Shown: positions 54,043 to 63,325 of the stretch, in pieces
Layout: every line of letters starts with the position of its first letter
How positions within the stretch are numbered: position 1 is the first letter of the stretch
Source of the DNA: Neobacillus novalis NBRC 102450
GTDB lineage: Bacteria; Bacillota; Bacilli; Bacillales; Cytobacillaceae
Direction of reading: 5' to 3'
Assembly: GCF_001591805.1 (NCBI RefSeq)
Contig: NZ_BCVP01000017.1
Coordinates: forward strand, 62,001-126,000
Length of the DNA: 64,000 nt
Program-made: the position numbers and the translations under genes
The notes under the pieces: generated by a model
What the model was told of the DNA's origin: nothing
Seen by the model: only the letters and a program-made list of their open reading frames with translations
Database searches by the model: none

Positions 54043-55980
54043 AATAATTTGATTGGCATATTTTCGTTTTACGATAAAATAATAAATCAATTGGAAAAGT
54101 AAATAAACGCTGCTTATTGAGAGGCTGCTGCGGTATATTTCAACATTCATTCCTGATTCTTTAAAAAAGGTACTCGTGTATACAAGGGAGATCCCGATTC
54201 CGATCAAGGGAGCGGCGAAAAAGAGAATTTTTAATTCCCCAGCGATGATTTTGCGAATTTCTTTTTCGGTAATCCCAATTTTATATAGCTTTTTGTAATT
54301 TTTCTTTTCATCCTCCAGTTCGGAAAAGAGGCGTAAGAGCAAAATAATTACGGTCGCAATAAAAAATAGGATACTGATAAAGGTCACAAGATAGAGGACT
54401 AGCCCGCCGCCTTGCTTATTATAATCGTAGAGACCTATTTTTGACCCTGGCTGGAAAAATTCCTGTTCCGTCATCAATCTTCGCTGAATCAGGTTCGCAA
54501 ATTCAGGTGTTACTTTATTCGCAGCCGTTAATTTCTCCTGCAGCTTCATGACAGCCTCTTTCGAATTCTTCCAGTCCTTCACATTTAAAAGCTGGATCTC
54601 CGCTGTTTGTACTTCCGAAGAATTATTTTTTAACTGCTGATAATCTGCTGAATTAAGGACAATTAAGCTATTATCGATATAGTTTAGGCTATTAATCAGC
54701 CGTCCAAACATCGCTGACTGCAGCTTATGAATACCTATATTGGGAAGATCCTGCTGGATATCGGCAACCATTCTTTTTCGCTCTGCTTTCCCCTGCAAGT
54801 TTAATTGAACAAGAATCAGGTAGCTGCCTTTGTCAACCTGAATCGGTTTGTTCGCAATAGCTGAAAGCTGATCATCAGCGACAAAAACGGTTCGGTAATT
54901 GTAGTTTGCCGAATCAAAGTAGTTGCTCACTTCGAGTGTTTTATGCTCGGTGATGGGATTTCCCTTCGTATCCATCATGGCAGACAGTTTTTCAAAAGGA
55001 ATCTCCGTTTGAACAAACGCAATATCATAGGGATGTAGATCGGTCGCTGCTTTTTCTGCACCTAAAAAAATATTGAGAACAAAGCCGATGTAAAAAATCG
55101 TCACAATGACCATAACGGTGATGAGGTAGATAATTTTTTTCACTTGTTTAAACTTATAATCCAGATTCGTTAGTAATAGCAGGTGACGGTAATAACCTGA
55201 AGGTCGTCTTTTTATGATGTTTAGACAGAAGCTTCCTAACTGTGAGATCATTATATATAAGGTAATCATGATGGAAATCGTACAAAACAACAGCAGCTGT
55301 CCGTCATTTTCAGGGACTGTCCCGAAGTTAGCAAAGAGAATATATAAAGTTGAAAGCAGCGCGATAAACGCAATCGCTGCCATTACAGGGTTTGCGTGTT
55401 TATTTTTCTTAGACGTGCGCTCCTCCTTTAACAGCTTAACAATCTCAAACTTACTGGTTACCACCATCGTGCCCCCTACAGCAATGGCAAAGATCAGACT
55501 GAATAGGCCAATGGAATATAGATAACTGTTTAAATTGAGTTCAAACGAAACGCTCTTTACACCAATCAGGCTCATTATGATGAGGAAAAAAAATCGTGAA
55601 AATAGCGATCCTGCAATAATCCCTAAGCAAATGGAGGCGCCGGCTATGATGCTATTTTCTACTAAAATGATTTTCCGAATATCCTTAGTTGACATCCCTA
55701 ATGTCATAAACAGCCCAAACTCTTTTTTTCTGCCTTTAATAAAGGCAGAGTGAGCATAGCTGATAAAGAAGATTGAAAAAATCAGTAACGCAACAGTAGG
55801 AATCATCACCGCTTCAGAGATGCCTTCTTCGATTTCTTTTGAACGATGCAGACTTTCATTAAAGAGGAGTGTTGAAAACATGAAGAACACCATGACGGCA
55901 AAACTGTTACAAAGAAAGTAAAAGAGATATCTTTTCAGATTACTTTTGAAAATTTTAATAGCGATTTGCTTAATCGTCAT
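54034..55980 (-). CDS. BceB-like ABC transporter permease
   Basis: A 648-residue permease with ten hydrophobic helices. An FtsX-type domain is near the N-terminus (about 50-170), and a large extracellular domain (about 310-520) sits between helices 7 and 8. This is typical of BceB/VraG permeases that detect and resist cell-wall-targeting peptides such as bacitracin. ATG 55980 (MTIKQIAIKIF) follows AGGGGG; its start overlaps the ATPase gene. The stop falls inside a palindromic repeat, so the last residues (IIGD) may come from the insert. Confidence 0.9.
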   Translation of the reverse strand: MTIKQIAIKIFKSNLKRYLFYFLCNSFAVMVFFMFSTLLFNESLHRSKEIEEGISEAVMIPTVALLIFSIFFISYAHSAFIKGRKKEFGLFMTLGMSTKDIRKIILVENSIIAGASICLGIIAGSLFSRFFFLIIMSLIGVKSVSFELNLNSYLYSIGLFSLIFAIAVGGTMVVTSKFEIVKLLKEERTSKKNKHANPVMAAIAFIALLSTLYILFANFGTVPENDGQLLLFCTISIMITLYIMISQLGSFCLNIIKRRPSGYYRHLLLLTNLDYKFKQVKKIIYLITVMVIVTIFYIGFVLNIFLGAEKAATDLHPYDIAFVQTEIPFEKLSAMMDTKGNPITEHKTLEVSNYFDSANYNYRTVFVADDQLSAIANKPIQVDKGSYLILVQLNLQGKAERKRMVADIQQDLPNIGIHKLQSAMFGRLINSLNYIDNSLIVLNSADYQQLKNNSSEVQTAEIQLLNVKDWKNSKEAVMKLQEKLTAANKVTPEFANLIQRRLMTEQEFFQPGSKIGLYDYNKQGGGLVLYLVTFISILFFIATVIILLLRLFSELEDEKKNYKKLYKIGITEKEIRKIIAGELKILFFAAPLIGIGISLVYTSTFFKESGMNVEIYRSSLSISSVYLLFQLIYYFIVKRKYANQIIGD

Positions 55981-56737
55981 GCGTCCCACCCCCTAAGATG
56001 GCAAGGCAGTCGATAATCTGGTCTAAAAAGTCCTTTCGGTTCCCTTTTTTAACGAGCTGCGAATCAAGCTGACCATCTTTAATGAAAATGACTTTGTTGC
56101 AATAGCTTGCTGCAAAGACATCATGGGTCACGACAACAATCGTCGTTTCCATCTCTTTGTTTATTTTTTCAAAGCATTCCATTATCGTTTTCGAAGACTT
56201 TGAATCTAGGTTTCCCGTCGGCTCATCGGCAAAGATGATACTCGGATCATTGACTAACGCCCTGCTGACGGCGACACGCTGCTGCTGACCACCTGAAATC
56301 GCATAGGGATATTTATCGGCGATGTCATAAATACCAAACGTAGACATGATTTCTTTCGTCTTGTTTTCCATATATACTGCGTCACGCTTTTCTAAAATCA
56401 TCGGTAACATCACATTTTCTTTTAACGATAAACTATCAAGTAAATTAAACTCTTGGAATACAAAACCGAGATGCTGCCTTCGGAATAAGGCTAACTCTTC
56501 CTTTTTCATCATACTGAGTTCTTTATTTGCAATATGAATCGTCCCCGATGTAGGGGAATCAATGCCGCTTAAAAGATTGAGCAGCGTCGTTTTGCCGCTT
56601 CCCGATGGACCCATAATTGCGACTAATTCCCCTTTTTCAATCGTCAAATTGATGCGATTAAGCGCCTTTGTGGCAAATTGATCCTTCTCATTATCATAGA
56701 TTTTTACGATATTTTTTACCTCTAAAACTGCTGTCAT
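55970..56737 (-). CDS. BceA-like ABC transporter ATP-binding protein
   Basis: A 255-residue ATPase. Walker A GPSGSGKT is at about 43-50, the signature ISGGQQQRVAVSRAL and Walker B IIFADEPTGNLD follow, with a Bce-type LLDSLSLKENVMLPM segment between. It powers the permease encoded just downstream, with which it overlaps by 11 bases. ATG 56737 is chosen because AAGGAGGG stands six bases before it, while ATG 56743 touches it directly. Confidence 0.95.
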   Translation of the reverse strand: MTAVLEVKNIVKIYDNEKDQFATKALNRINLTIEKGELVAIMGPSGSGKTTLLNLLSGIDSPTSGTIHIANKELSMMKKEELALFRRQHLGFVFQEFNLLDSLSLKENVMLPMILEKRDAVYMENKTKEIMSTFGIYDIADKYPYAISGGQQQRVAVSRALVNDPSIIFADEPTGNLDSKSSKTIMECFEKINKEMETTIVVVTHDVFAASYCNKVIFIKDGQLDSQLVKKGNRKDFLDQIIDCLAILGGGTHDD

Positions 56738-56806
56738 GTTCATCCCTCCTTCCTCTATGGTAGTTTTTCTAGTTGTGGTAAACCATCGAATATCCTTACG
56801 GGAATC

Positions 56807-57817
56807 TTACAATTTTGCAAGGTATTTAATCGTTACCTCCGTACCCTTACCAACTTCTGAGGTGATTTCCAGCCGATGCCCTAAGCGGTCGGCAATTTTT
56901 TTACAAATGTATAGGCCAATGCCAGTGGAGTTACGAAACTTACGGCCATTTTCCCCAGTAAAGAAAGGGTCAAAGACTCGTGGAAGATCATAGGCAGGGA
57001 TTCCGACACCTTCATCCTTAATGGAAAGACAGGTATATTCCTTCTCTTGAAAAATCGTCATCACTAATTTTTTATTGCTTGCTTCCTTGCCGGTATACTT
57101 AATGGCATTTGAAATCAACTGGTCAAGCAGAAATTGGTTCCATTTCTTATCCGTAATTATCGAGTACTCTTGCCCAGCATTGACGAGCGGATACACATGG
57201 TTATAAATGAATTGACTTTTCTTTTCGTTGATAACGGTTTTGACAGAAGCAACGAGCGGAACAGCACGAGGTTCAAAATCCATGGCAATGTTTTCAAACC
57301 TGATCATATTCAGCACCTGTTCAATACTAGCAAACATGCTGTCATTCTCCGCTTTAATATTTTTCAACACTTCAACCGGGAATGTTTGCTGTGCCGAATA
57401 CTTTTGAATAATGAGCTCAATGACGGATATCGGCGTTTTTAAATTATGCATCCATTGATAAAGAAATTGGACATTTTCTTCATGGGTGCTTTTTAACTCA
57501 TTGATCTCACGGACGTACTTTTTATTTAAGGTATGTACGAGTTTTGACACTTCTGCTTGTTCGTTCGTTACTGGTTGCAAATCTAAACGGTCATGATTCG
57601 TTTGGTGTAAATGATGGTTAAATTTATAGTATTTACTCCATTCCATCACAATTAAGATGGCTAATAGGAATAAGGAAATACTAATAGGATAGAGGATTTC
57701 CAGATTACCTGGATGGATCATATTAAAAAAAATAATTAATATGGCTGCATTGATTAGGTACATCAGAATAATCGACTTCTTATCTTTAAAAAAATTACCC
57801 AGTAGCACTTTATTCAT
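56807..57817 (-). CDS. BceS-like sensor histidine kinase
   Basis: A 336-residue intramembrane-sensing kinase: two N-terminal helices with almost no external loop (about 15-58), then the DHp His124 in QWMHNLKTPI and an ATPase domain (NAIKYTG N box, DEGVGI G1, STGIGLYICKKI G2). Such kinases get their signal from the partner permease, not from a sensor domain. ATG 57817 overlaps the response regulator stop by eight bases, so the four genes act as one operon. Confidence 0.93.
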   Translation of the reverse strand: MNKVLLGNFFKDKKSIILMYLINAAILIIFFNMIHPGNLEILYPISISLFLLAILIVMEWSKYYKFNHHLHQTNHDRLDLQPVTNEQAEVSKLVHTLNKKYVREINELKSTHEENVQFLYQWMHNLKTPISVIELIIQKYSAQQTFPVEVLKNIKAENDSMFASIEQVLNMIRFENIAMDFEPRAVPLVASVKTVINEKKSQFIYNHVYPLVNAGQEYSIITDKKWNQFLLDQLISNAIKYTGKEASNKKLVMTIFQEKEYTCLSIKDEGVGIPAYDLPRVFDPFFTGENGRKFRNSTGIGLYICKKIADRLGHRLEITSEVGKGTEVTIKYLAKL

Positions 57818-58517
57818 CGCCCGAGAACCTCGCTAATAGTTGATGATTAAATAGGTACCCAACACTCCTTTTTGTTTGAATCAAACCTTCGATTCCTAGC
57901 TGTGAAAATTTGCTTTTTATCCTTGAAATGTTGACCGTTAACGTATTGTCATCGACAAAGGCGATGTCGTCCCAAAGCTGCTCAATCAGTTCCTCTCTCG
58001 TTATAATCCGCTCTTTATTTTCAATAAAATATTTGACTAATTTATATTCATTTTTACTAAGTTCGACGATTTTTTCGTTAAAGCTCATTTTAAAGCTATC
58101 CTCATAAAGGGTTAATTGGTGGACGGTTAAATGGCTAGTGGTGCTGGAATATTCACCGTAGGCTCTTCTAAGAGCGGCTTTTACCTTCGCTAGTAAAATT
58201 TCAAAGGTAAACGGTTTTGTGAGATAGTCATCGGCCCCAAGCTCAATCGCCATCACTTGATCTAATTCTCCACTTCTCGCAGACGTGATGATAATCGGTA
58301 CTTTTGATTTTTTTCGCATCGCTCTGCAAAGATAAAACCCATCAAAATACGGTAAGTTGATATCAAGAAGAACTAAATCCGGCTGGACCTGTTCAAATTG
58401 TTCCAAAACAGAATTGAAATCCGTCTGTTCATAAACCAAGTATTTATACTTCTCAAGGCATTCCTTCACAAGCGAACAAAGCTCACAATCATCTTCGATA
58501 AGCATAATTTTATACAT
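57810..58517 (-). CDS. BceR-like OmpR-family response regulator
   Basis: A 235-residue regulator: receiver domain with Asp9/Asp10 and phosphorylatable Asp52 (LVLLDINLP), Lys101 in YLTKPF, then a winged-helix DNA-binding domain (about 130-230). It should activate the ABC genes downstream. ATG 58517 follows TTGGAGGGCTATTG; an upstream start at 58535 is weaker. The promoter region carries two GGGAC-type repeats (58541-58586). Confidence 0.94.
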   Translation of the reverse strand: MYKIMLIEDDCELCSLVKECLEKYKYLVYEQTDFNSVLEQFEQVQPDLVLLDINLPYFDGFYLCRAMRKKSKVPIIITSARSGELDQVMAIELGADDYLTKPFTFEILLAKVKAALRRAYGEYSSTTSHLTVHQLTLYEDSFKMSFNEKIVELSKNEYKLVKYFIENKERIITREELIEQLWDDIAFVDDNTLTVNISRIKSKFSQLGIEGLIQTKRSVGYLFNHQLLARFSGDE

Positions 58518-58540
58518 CAATAGCCCTCCAATCATTAGGA

Positions 58541-58586
58541 GGAGGCGCCTGTCCCTAGATGGGACGCGGGGACAGTACCTCGTCCC
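58541..58586. repeat. Palindromic repeats in the Bce regulator upstream region
   Basis: GGAGGCGCCTGTCCC (58541-58555) and GGGACGCGGGGACAGTACCTCGTCCC (58561-58586). The spacer between the divergent response regulator and the 58614 gene is only about 100 bases, so these repeats occupy nearly all of it. Confidence 0.8.
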
Positions 58587-58613
58587 TTTTATTTTAATAG
58601 AGAAGCCATTATT

Positions 58614-59081
58614 TTGGAAATACGGGACCTATTTATAGATATTCCACTAGTTTCGCAAATTAATAACAAAGTAATTGCTACATTGAGTGATCAAGAAATG
58701 GTTGCCATTGCCCGCGATCTAACAGTCCGAATGAATATTGGGCTTTGGGACGCAATGACGCCAATTCAGGCAAAACAGGATTGGACGGCCTATTACCAGG
58801 AATTATACTTTCCCGATGCACTAACGGAATCGCAGCAACGAACTTATCAAAGTACTGACGATGTAAATAGTTATAAATACGAAGCGAAATCGTTTGAAAA
58901 TGAAAGTGTTCAGAGGGAAAATGATTGTTTTATATACACTGGGGAATTACATGATTCATTGACGGATTCCGGCGGTAAAGAGACCACCTATATATCACTA
59001 TATCGAGTGTGGATTGCCCTGGATTCAGAAACACAATCCTTTAAAGTGAAGAAAAGCCTTGGGGTGGATATTAAAAGATAA
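58614..59081 (+). CDS. Protein of unknown function (155 aa)
   Basis: A soluble protein without signal peptide, beginning MEIRDLFIDIPLVSQIN and ending in beta-rich sequence (ISLYRVWIALDSETQSFKVKKSLGV). TTG 58614 is the first start codon in the frame and has a weak ribosome site (GAGAAG). Upstream of it the frame remains open through the repeat at 58561-58586 but has no start, so an earlier start may have been lost by repeat insertion. No family is recognised. Confidence 0.6.
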   Translation: MEIRDLFIDIPLVSQINNKVIATLSDQEMVAIARDLTVRMNIGLWDAMTPIQAKQDWTAYYQELYFPDALTESQQRTYQSTDDVNSYKYEAKSFENESVQRENDCFIYTGELHDSLTDSGGKETTYISLYRVWIALDSETQSFKVKKSLGVDIKR

Positions 59082-59312
59082 AATGATTATTCCACTAGCT
59101 CAGAATAAGTAATTCTTATCTTTTGCCATTATTGCTCGATCAGACCTCCCTTCATGGACCGAGTTAGCAGCTTTTTGTCATTTTCGGGCCATGAGACCAC
59201 CTTTCTGAGTAAAAGGTATACTCATTAAAGATAATTATTTCAGTATGATGGGGGTGAGTGTTTAGCATTCGCCCCCTTTCATTTTATGGTCTGCACGGAA
59301 AAGGTGAAAAAA
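59082..59312 (+). other. Spacer with terminator-like hairpin
   Basis: GGGGGTGAGTG (59250-59260) pairs with CATTCGCCCCC (59266-59276), allowing G-T pairs, followed by TTT, so it can terminate the 58614 gene. TGAGTAAAAGGTATACTCA near 59206 forms a second, smaller hairpin. Confidence 0.6.
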
Positions 59313-59489
59313 ATGGAAATCACTCCGATTCTCGAATACTTATTATCTATTAGCCATCACTTACAACGCCTTTTCCTCCAAATGAGCAACAAAGAGATCG
59401 CCCTTAGTAAGATACCGCCGTTTCCTGCCAACCAGTCAACGGTAAGAGGTTTTTTAAAATGTCGAAATATTGTGTTTGTTTTTCATTGA
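59313..59489 (+). CDS. Possible small protein (58 aa)
   Basis: ATG 59313 has a fair ribosome site (AAAAGGTGAAAAAA). The 58 residues (MEITPILEYLLSISHHLQRLF...) show no family. The end overlaps the -35 of the mnt promoter. It may be a spurious frame. Confidence 0.3.
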   Translation: MEITPILEYLLSISHHLQRLFLQMSNKEIALSKIPPFPANQSTVRGFLKCRNIVFVFH

Positions 59490-59517
59490 CCTTAACTTAA
59501 GTTTAGGTTAACATAAA
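59486..59517 (+). promoter_or_regulatory. mnt promoter with MntR/DtxR-type operator
   Basis: TTGACC (59486-59491) and TAACAT (59509-59514) are 17 bases apart. TTTAGGTTAACATAAA (59502-59517), a palindrome over the -10, resembles DtxR-family/MntR boxes and would block transcription when Mn(II) is high. Confidence 0.72.
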
Positions 59518-59608
59518 AGTTGCGTAAAGGAAAAACAATTTACACAATATAAAAAACGTGGCATAGTATAAAAAAATTGCCGCAATACTAGAATTGGAGG
59601 GTTTGATT

Positions 59609-60547
59609 TTGTTTCAGATGATAAAAAAGTGGACGATGATAGGGCTTGTCCTAGTAGTTTCATTAGCAGGCTGTTCCGCTTCTGATGTATCGAAAGAAGG
59701 GAAAGAAACTGGGAAAATCCGTGTGACTACAACCATTGGAATGATTAATGATATCGTGATAAATGTCGGCGGAGAGCATGTGGAAACAACAGGCTTAATG
59801 AAATCCGGAGTGGATCCGCATCTTTATAAAGCCTCACAAGGTGATATTAAGAAGTTAGATGCTGCCGATATGATTTTTTACAATGGGCTTCATTTAGAAG
59901 GGAAAATGGTGGATATTTTTGAAAAGATGGCCAAGAAAAAGCCCACCATTGCTGTCTCGAAAAATATTCCCGAAGAAAAACTTCATACGACAAAGGACGG
60001 ATCCAAAAGCGTTGATCCCCACATTTGGTTTAATGTGAAGCATTGGATTTCCGCAACCGAAACGGTCGGGGAGGAACTGTCTAAATTTGATCCTAAACAC
60101 GCTGACGACTATAAACAAAACGCTGAAAAGTATATGGAGAAATTGAGACAGCTTGATGAATACGTAACAGCACAAATTGCCACAATTCCAGAACAGACTC
60201 GCGTCTTAGTGACTGCCCATGATGCCTTCGGATATTTTGGCGAGGCATACGATATTAAAGTGATGGGACTGCAAGGCATTAGTACAGCTTCCGAATATGG
60301 CTCAAAGGATGTTAGTGAACTACGAGACTATCTTGTCAAAAATAAAATTAAAGCCGTTTTTGTGGAATCAAGTGTTCCGAAAAAAGCGATCGAAGCGGTA
60401 ATTGAAGGAGCAAAAGAAAAAGGACACGAAGTAAATATTGGCGGCGAGCTCTTTTCCGATGCAATGGGAGCGGAAGGAACGGAGGAAGGGACCTATATTG
60501 GTATGGTTAGACATAATGTCGATACGATTGTGAGTGCATTGAAATAA
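59609..60547 (+). CDS. mntA: Mn(II)/Zn(II) ABC transporter substrate-binding lipoprotein
   Basis: A cluster A-I metal-binding lipoprotein of about 312 residues. The lipobox SLAGC gives Cys22. Metal ligands are visible: His in GVDPHLY, His in VDPHIWFN, Glu in FVESSV and Asp in LFSDAMG. This set is typical of Mn/Zn binding proteins. TTG 59609 is chosen because GGAGG is eight bases before it; ATG 59618 and TTG 59594 are alternatives. It heads the mntABCD-type operon. Mn is preferred over Zn because of the MntR-like box, by inference. Confidence 0.92.
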   Translation: MFQMIKKWTMIGLVLVVSLAGCSASDVSKEGKETGKIRVTTTIGMINDIVINVGGEHVETTGLMKSGVDPHLYKASQGDIKKLDAADMIFYNGLHLEGKMVDIFEKMAKKKPTIAVSKNIPEEKLHTTKDGSKSVDPHIWFNVKHWISATETVGEELSKFDPKHADDYKQNAEKYMEKLRQLDEYVTAQIATIPEQTRVLVTAHDAFGYFGEAYDIKVMGLQGISTASEYGSKDVSELRDYLVKNKIKAVFVESSVPKKAIEAVIEGAKEKGHEVNIGGELFSDAMGAEGTEEGTYIGMVRHNVDTIVSALK

Positions 60548-60563
60548 AAGGAGATGATGATGG

Positions 60564-61322
60564 ATGGCGTTCCCTCTTACGGTAAAGAATTTAACGGTTG
60601 CCTATCAGAAAAAACCAGTATTAGAGGATATTTCGTTTCGTGTTCCGGAAGGGAAACTGATAGGAATTATTGGGCCGAACGGGGCTGGAAAATCGACGTT
60701 GATTAAAGCGATATTAGAATTAATCCCGTCCATTACTGGGAAAGTAGAAATTTTTGGCGATTCTTATAAAAATACAAGAAAACGAGTGGGCTATGTTCCG
60801 CAGAGGGAATCGGTCGATTGGGATTTTCCAACGGATGCTCTGGATGTGGTAATGATGGGGAGATATGGGCATTTAGGGTGGTTTAAGCGTCCCGATAAAA
60901 AAGATAAAGAATATGCCTTGGAATGTTTAGATCAAGTTGGCATGAGTAAGTATGTCCATCGCCAAATTAGTCAGCTCTCCGGCGGACAGCAGCAGCGTGT
61001 CTTTTTAGCGAGAGCACTTGCACAGGATGCGCAACTATATTTCATGGATGAGCCGTTTGTCGGAGTAGATGCGGCGACAGAAAAAGCGATTATCGCGCTG
61101 CTAATAAAGTTAAAAAGCCAAGGAAAAACCGTTCTCGTTGTCCATCATGATTTAAATACGGTAAAAGAATATTTTGATTGGATCATGCTGTTAAATGTCA
61201 AACTAGTTGGAATCGGTCCTACGGAAGAGCTGTTTACAAGGGATTATTTACAGAAGACATATGGTGGGAGCTTAACCATGCTTGATTCGAATACCTCTCC
61301 TATCATTGTCAGCCCGAGGTGA
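60564..61322 (+). CDS. mntB: Mn(II) ABC transporter ATP-binding protein
   Basis: A 252-residue ATPase: Walker A GPNGAGKST at 37-45, signature QLSGGQQQRVFLARAL, Walker B LYFMDEPFVGVD and switch His in VVHHDL. It has the metal-transporter VPQRESVDWDFPTDALDVVMMGRYGHLG segment typical of family 9 importers. ATG 60564 follows AAAGGAGATGATGATGG. It overlaps the permease region by five bases only at the spacer. Confidence 0.95.
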   Translation: MAFPLTVKNLTVAYQKKPVLEDISFRVPEGKLIGIIGPNGAGKSTLIKAILELIPSITGKVEIFGDSYKNTRKRVGYVPQRESVDWDFPTDALDVVMMGRYGHLGWFKRPDKKDKEYALECLDQVGMSKYVHRQISQLSGGQQQRVFLARALAQDAQLYFMDEPFVGVDAATEKAIIALLIKLKSQGKTVLVVHHDLNTVKEYFDWIMLLNVKLVGIGPTEELFTRDYLQKTYGGSLTMLDSNTSPIIVSPR

Positions 61323-61326
61323 TGAC

Positions 61327-62250
61327 ATGAATTGGCTTTCACTATTTTCAGATCCCAATACCCAATGGATATTAATGGGATCGATGCTTCTAGGACTCTG
61401 CAGCGGCGTGATTGGAAGTTTTGCCTATTTACGAAAACAATCGTTAATGGGCGATGCCTTATCCCATGCAGCTCTTCCGGGGGTGTGTCTTGCCTATATG
61501 GTAACGGGGACTAAGTCGATCTTTTTCTTTCTCATCGGTGCCATTATTGCCGGGATTTTGGCGACGGTCGCAATTGGCTATATTACGAGGAATTCGCGCA
61601 TTAAACAAGACTCGGCGCTGGGGATTATTTTAACCGTGTTTTTTGGAGTTGGTATTGTTCTCTTAACACAAATCCAACATAGTAGTAGCGGTAATCAAAG
61701 CGGTTTAGATAAATTTCTCTTTGGCCATGCTGCCTCGATGATTAAACTGGATGTTTACACGATTGCCGGGATTAGTGCGGTTCTTGTGGCCTTGTGTTTC
61801 TTGTTTTTTAAAGAATTTAAACTCCTCTCCTTTGATCCCGGTTTTGCAAAAGGGATTGGGCTGCCGACGATTCTTTTGGATCAATTTATGATGCTGCTGA
61901 TTGTGACCGCTGTTGTCATCGGGATTCAAGCAGTGGGTGTCGTCTTAATGGCAGCATTATTGATTACACCTGCGGTTGCGGCCAGGTATTGGACCGAGAA
62001 GCTGCATGTAATGGTCATCCTTTCGGGATTGTTTGGAGCTTTCAGCGGCTTTGCCGGGACCCTGGTTAGTTCAATGGTCAATAATCTGCCGACAGGCCCC
62101 TTGATCGTTTTATCAGCAACCGTCCTATTTATTATTTCTGTTCTCGTTGCCCCGAATCGCGGCGTGTTAGCGAAAACTAGATTACGATTTTCCGTCAAGA
62201 ATGAACATAAACTATTTACTAACAAGCAAGTAAAGGAGAAATCCTTATGA
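61327..62250 (+). CDS. mntC: Mn(II) ABC transporter permease (first)
   Basis: A 307-residue ABC-3 family permease with about eight helices (LCSGVIGSFAYLRKQSLMGDALSHAALPG motif, then VVLMAALLITPAVAARYW). The C-terminus has a short basic tail. ATG 61327 follows CGAGGTGATGAC; a longer frame back to 61282 overlaps the ATPase gene and is not used. Its stop overlaps the next start (ATGA). Two separate permeases, as here, match the B. subtilis mntABCD order. Confidence 0.94.
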   Translation: MNWLSLFSDPNTQWILMGSMLLGLCSGVIGSFAYLRKQSLMGDALSHAALPGVCLAYMVTGTKSIFFFLIGAIIAGILATVAIGYITRNSRIKQDSALGIILTVFFGVGIVLLTQIQHSSSGNQSGLDKFLFGHAASMIKLDVYTIAGISAVLVALCFLFFKEFKLLSFDPGFAKGIGLPTILLDQFMMLLIVTAVVIGIQAVGVVLMAALLITPAVAARYWTEKLHVMVILSGLFGAFSGFAGTLVSSMVNNLPTGPLIVLSATVLFIISVLVAPNRGVLAKTRLRFSVKNEHKLFTNKQVKEKSL

Positions 62251-63125
62251 ATCACTTTTGGATCATCTTAATTGGAGCACTAGTGGGGTCATCCTGTAGT
62301 ATTTTAGGATGTTTTCTCGTATTAAGAAAAATGTCGATGATTGGCGATGCCATCAGCCATTCCGTCTTACCGGGGATTGTGATTGCGTTTTTAATTAGCG
62401 GCTCAAGGGAATCGCTGGTGATGATGTTTGGAGCTGCCGCCATCGGACTAGTCACCGTTTTTCTCATTCAGATGTTTCAAAACAGTGGGGTCCAGGCAGA
62501 TGCATCGATTGGCGTCGTCTTTACCGCATTATTTGCGGTTGGGGTTGTGTTAATTAGTTTGTACACAAGGCAGGTAGATTTAGATTTAGACTGTGTGTTA
62601 TATGGAGAAATCGCTTATGCCCCGTGGGATACACTGCATATTGGCGGACAAAGTATCGGGCCAAAAGCCGTTTGGGGCGTAGGGGCAAGCTTTCTCCTAA
62701 ATATACTTGTCATAGGTTTGTTTTATAAACAGTTTAAAATCAGCACGTTTGACCCGGCGCTTGCCGCTTCGTTAGGAATTCCGGTTGTGTTTTTCCATTA
62801 TTTATTAATGAGCTTAGTTTCAATCTCAACTGTTGCTTCTTTTGAAAGCGTAGGAGCAATCTTGGTGGTAGGGATGATTATTGTTCCTGCAGCAACTGCC
62901 TATTTATTAACCGATAAATTGAGCAGGATGATTATCATTAGTATCGTCTTAAGTATTGTCAGTTCGCTGCTTGGGTATTACGTTGCTTACCTTCTAGATG
63001 CATCCATTGGTGGAACAATGGTGGCTGTGACAGGCGTACTATTTATCGTTGCGTTATTCTTCTCGCCCAAGCACGGGGTACTAATTAAAAAATGGAGCAG
63101 GAAAAAAGTGCTTCAGCAAAATTAA
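62247..63125 (+). CDS. mntD: Mn(II) ABC transporter permease (second)
   Basis: A 292-residue ABC-3 family permease related to the previous gene (SSCSILGCFLVLRKMSMIGDAISHSVLPG and VGAILVVGMIIVPAATAYLL). ATG 62247 overlaps the upstream stop; AAAGGAGAAATCCTT is the ribosome site. It probably pairs with MntC as a heterodimer. A terminator at 63134 ends the operon. Confidence 0.94.
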   Translation: MNHFWIILIGALVGSSCSILGCFLVLRKMSMIGDAISHSVLPGIVIAFLISGSRESLVMMFGAAAIGLVTVFLIQMFQNSGVQADASIGVVFTALFAVGVVLISLYTRQVDLDLDCVLYGEIAYAPWDTLHIGGQSIGPKAVWGVGASFLLNILVIGLFYKQFKISTFDPALAASLGIPVVFFHYLLMSLVSISTVASFESVGAILVVGMIIVPAATAYLLTDKLSRMIIISIVLSIVSSLLGYYVAYLLDASIGGTMVAVTGVLFIVALFFSPKHGVLIKKWSRKKVLQQN

Positions 63126-63133
63126 GTTTTCAC

Positions 63134-63171
63134 GGAGGTTAAGCCCGCTAAATTGGCGTAATCTCCTTTTT
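63134..63171 (+). terminator. Terminator of the mnt operon
   Basis: GGAGGTTAAGCC (63134-63145) pairs with GGCGTAATCTCC (63155-63166) with two mismatches, followed by TTTTT. Confidence 0.8.
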
Positions 63172-63325
63172 GTATGCAGAAATACCTATTTTTGGATTAT
63201 TGTATTTACTTTTTTGAATATTCATATTATGATAGTGGTAATTATTTTGCGCTAGGGAAACAAAATAAGTGATAGTCAACATTAATGAATTCCGCCCAGC
63301 ATATTATTTTTAGGAGTATATATCT

